Shown here piece after piece: positions 62,912 to 64,000 of a stretch of DNA of 64,000 nt. Positions within the stretch are counted from its first letter, which is position 1; the number at the start of each line of letters is the position of its first letter. The position numbers and the translations under genes are program-made. The stretch covers positions 320,100 through 384,099 of the forward strand of contig CAKRUB010000001.1 of assembly GCA_934402375.1 (NCBI GenBank), read 5' to 3'. This DNA is from an uncultured Acetatifactor sp. GTDB lineage: Bacteria > Bacillota > Clostridia > Lachnospirales > Lachnospiraceae. The notes under the pieces were generated by a model. It saw nothing but the letters and a program-made list of their open reading frames with translations, made no database searches and was not told the origin of the DNA.

Positions 62912-63688
62912 TTATCTGCCTCCTTCTCCGTAATCCCTTAATTTCTTCCCTGTAATGGAAAGGAAAACTTCTTCCAATGTAATACTGTCCTGCGCATTTC
63001 CGCTCACCAGCTTTTTTAATTCCTCTTTTGTTCCGCACGCTATAATTTTTCCGTTGTCCATAATGGCAATCCTTGTGCACAGTGCTTCGACTTCCTCCAT
63101 GTAATGGCTGGTGTAAATAACGGTCGTCCCCTGCTGGTTCGCATATTTAATTCTCTCAAGGATAAAATTTCTGGATTGGGGATCAATTCCGACCGTCGGT
63201 TCATCAAAAATCAAAAGCTCCGGCTTATGTCCCAGCGCACAGGCAATATTCAATCTGCGCTTCATACCACCGGAAAAGGTTTTTGCGAAGGCGTCCCTTT
63301 TATCCTGAAGCTCTACAAATTTTAATGCCTCATCTACAGCATTTTTCAACTCTTTTCCCTTGACATTATATAGCGCCGTAAACAGCTCAACATTCTCCCA
63401 TGCCTTCAGGTTACCATGGATCGCCAGTTCCTGTGGGATATACCCTATTCTGGGTTTCACCTGTTTTCCCTGACGCCTTACATCCATGCCAAAAAGTTCG
63501 ATCCTTCCACTCGTCGGTTTCAACAACGAACAGATCAGGTTCATTGTTGTCGATTTTCCTGCCCCGTTTGGTCCCAGCAAGCCAAAGATCTCACCCTTTT
63601 TTATTTCCACCGATACATTATCTACCACTGTCTTACTGTCATATTTCTTCGTAAGCCCCTCCGTCTTCAAAACAATCTCTGTACTCAT
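62912..63688 (-). CDS. ABC transporter ATP-binding protein
   Basis: A 258-residue ATPase of drug-export type: Walker A GLLGPNGAGKSTTMN, Q-loop YIPQELAIHGNL, signature FSGGMKRRLNIACAL, Walker B LLIFDEPTVGIDPQS, and histidine in YTSHYMEEVEAL. ATG 63688 follows GAGGAGAGG. It leads an operon of two ABC-2 permeases, a sensor kinase and a regulator. Confidence 0.93.
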   Translation of the reverse strand: MSTEIVLKTEGLTKKYDSKTVVDNVSVEIKKGEIFGLLGPNGAGKSTTMNLICSLLKPTSGRIELFGMDVRRQGKQVKPRIGYIPQELAIHGNLKAWENVELFTALYNVKGKELKNAVDEALKFVELQDKRDAFAKTFSGGMKRRLNIACALGHKPELLIFDEPTVGIDPQSRNFILERIKYANQQGTTVIYTSHYMEEVEALCTRIAIMDNGKIIACGTKEELKKLVSGNAQDSITLEEVFLSITGKKLRDYGEGGR

Positions 63689-63743
63689 ACCTCTCCTCTT
63701 TTCTTTCATTTTACTTTTACCTAATTGTCTTCCAGACATTTTT

Positions 63744-63820
63744 ATTCTAACTGCTTTTCCCCACGATCGTCAGTACCAAAAGACACAAATCCGACATGAC
63801 TTTTGTCATATGCTTATGAC
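63744..63820 (-). promoter_or_regulatory. Exporter/two-component operon promoter with inverted repeat
   Basis: On the minus strand a possible -35 CTGACG (63768-63773) and -10 TAGAAT (63744-63749), 18 bp apart. About 30 bp upstream of the -35 lies ATGAC-4-GTCAT (63796-63809), with a further TATGACA half-site at 63815-63821. The position upstream of a weak promoter fits activation by the LuxR-type regulator. Confidence 0.55.
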
Positions 63821-63824
63821 ATAC

Positions 63825-63849
63825 AAAAAAGAGAGTGGAATCCACTCTC
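63825..63849 (-). terminator. Terminator of the rRNA operon
   Basis: GAGAGTG (63831-63837) and CACTCTC (63843-63849) form a 7-bp stem with a 5-base loop, followed on the minus strand by six T. It lies 77 bp after the 23S rRNA 3' end. Confidence 0.85.
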
Positions 63850-63925
63850 CTAAATTCTCAAAATATAAATATTTGTACCTTCAAAACCGAACACTGAAAT
63901 CTTAAATAAAACATCTTTTCGTCTT

Positions 63926-64000
63926 GGTTAAGCTTTCGATTGATTAGTAAGAGTCAGCTGAACACATTGCTGTGCTTACACCTCTCTCCTATCTACCTTG
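63926..64000 (-). rRNA. 23S ribosomal RNA, 3' end, partial
   Basis: The reverse complement of 63926-64000 reads as the conserved 3' end of 23S rRNA: it includes CAAGGTAGATAGGAG, AGCTGACTCTTACTAATC and the closing GCTTAACC. The gene continues beyond the right edge. No 5S rRNA follows between it and the terminator at 63825-63849. Confidence 0.95.

Overview
The window looks like a chromosome segment of a Gram-positive anaerobe of the Clostridia, most probably Lachnospiraceae. The basis is gene content and style: strong AGGAGG-type ribosome binding sites, sigma-A promoters with TTGACA/TATAAT-like boxes, lipoproteins with short charged leaders, a LytTR/GHKL regulatory pair, a UPF0237/UPF0210 pair, a YycJ-type MBL protein, an FtsA-like protein with a long C-terminal extension, diaminopimelate dehydrogenase, and a BspA-type repeat protein. 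Most genes lie on the minus strand; the plus-strand genes are mainly LysR/metE, one SDR, one thioesterase and one HTH regulator. The right edge enters the 3' end of a 23S rRNA gene on the minus strand.

Layout. 1-5.6 kb: a decayed chemotaxis receptor (nonsense codon, 11-bp duplication, internal deletion), a LysR regulator, a MET-box-like palindrome, metE, and a metF that has lost its first half and abuts metE. 5.6-10.8 kb: two ABC exporter half-transporters behind a LytTR/GHKL two-component system. 10.8-20.5 kb: UPF0210/ACT pair, MBL hydrolase, FtsA-like protein, coaE, polA, a small zinc-finger membrane protein, metY. 20.5-24 kb: an amino-acid ABC importer whose binding protein has its two lobes in swapped order, and a DRE-TIM aldolase. 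24-29.4 kb: SDR, a radical SAM protein with an apparent internal deletion, a CobW-like GTPase without its usual CxCC, a thioesterase and an ECF sigma/anti-sigma pair. 29.4-38.3 kb: a propeller-plus-solute-binding lipoprotein and an orphan module made of an AAA+ ATPase resembling those of extracellular contractile injection systems (eCIS), a 1253-residue partner and a 146/147-residue protein. 38.3-43.7 kb: a RiPP-like cluster. 43.7-48.5 kb: BspA-type surface protein, two XRE regulators around a promoter with repeated operators, and tRNA-Leu(CAA). 48.5-54.9 kb: TrmB-ddh-lysA-ldcA operon, then hisH-hisF-ung. 54.9-64 kb: a large charged membrane protein, a Sir2-like protein, CheV, and a two-component system with an ABC-2 exporter, then the rRNA.

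The best candidate for an undescribed system is the block at 38324-43657. A 47-codon gene encodes a peptide with a YxxPxM leader motif; next come a repeat lipoprotein, an HPr-kinase-like protein, a PqqD-type leader-binding protein, an ABC exporter carrying an N-terminal S24/S26 signal-peptidase-like domain, and an NTP_transf_5 nucleotidyltransferase, closed by a strong terminator. The kinase, PqqD, ABC and nucleotidyltransferase set matches the accessory set of paeninodin-type lasso peptide clusters, but no asparagine-synthetase-like cyclase and no B2-type protease is present. Immediately downstream, in a separate transcription unit, is the orphan AAA+/large-protein module.

A second theme is decay by small deletions: the receptor, the metE-metF junction and the radical SAM gene all appear to have lost internal segments. 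All functional calls rest on reading motifs and family resemblance by eye; no database search was run.
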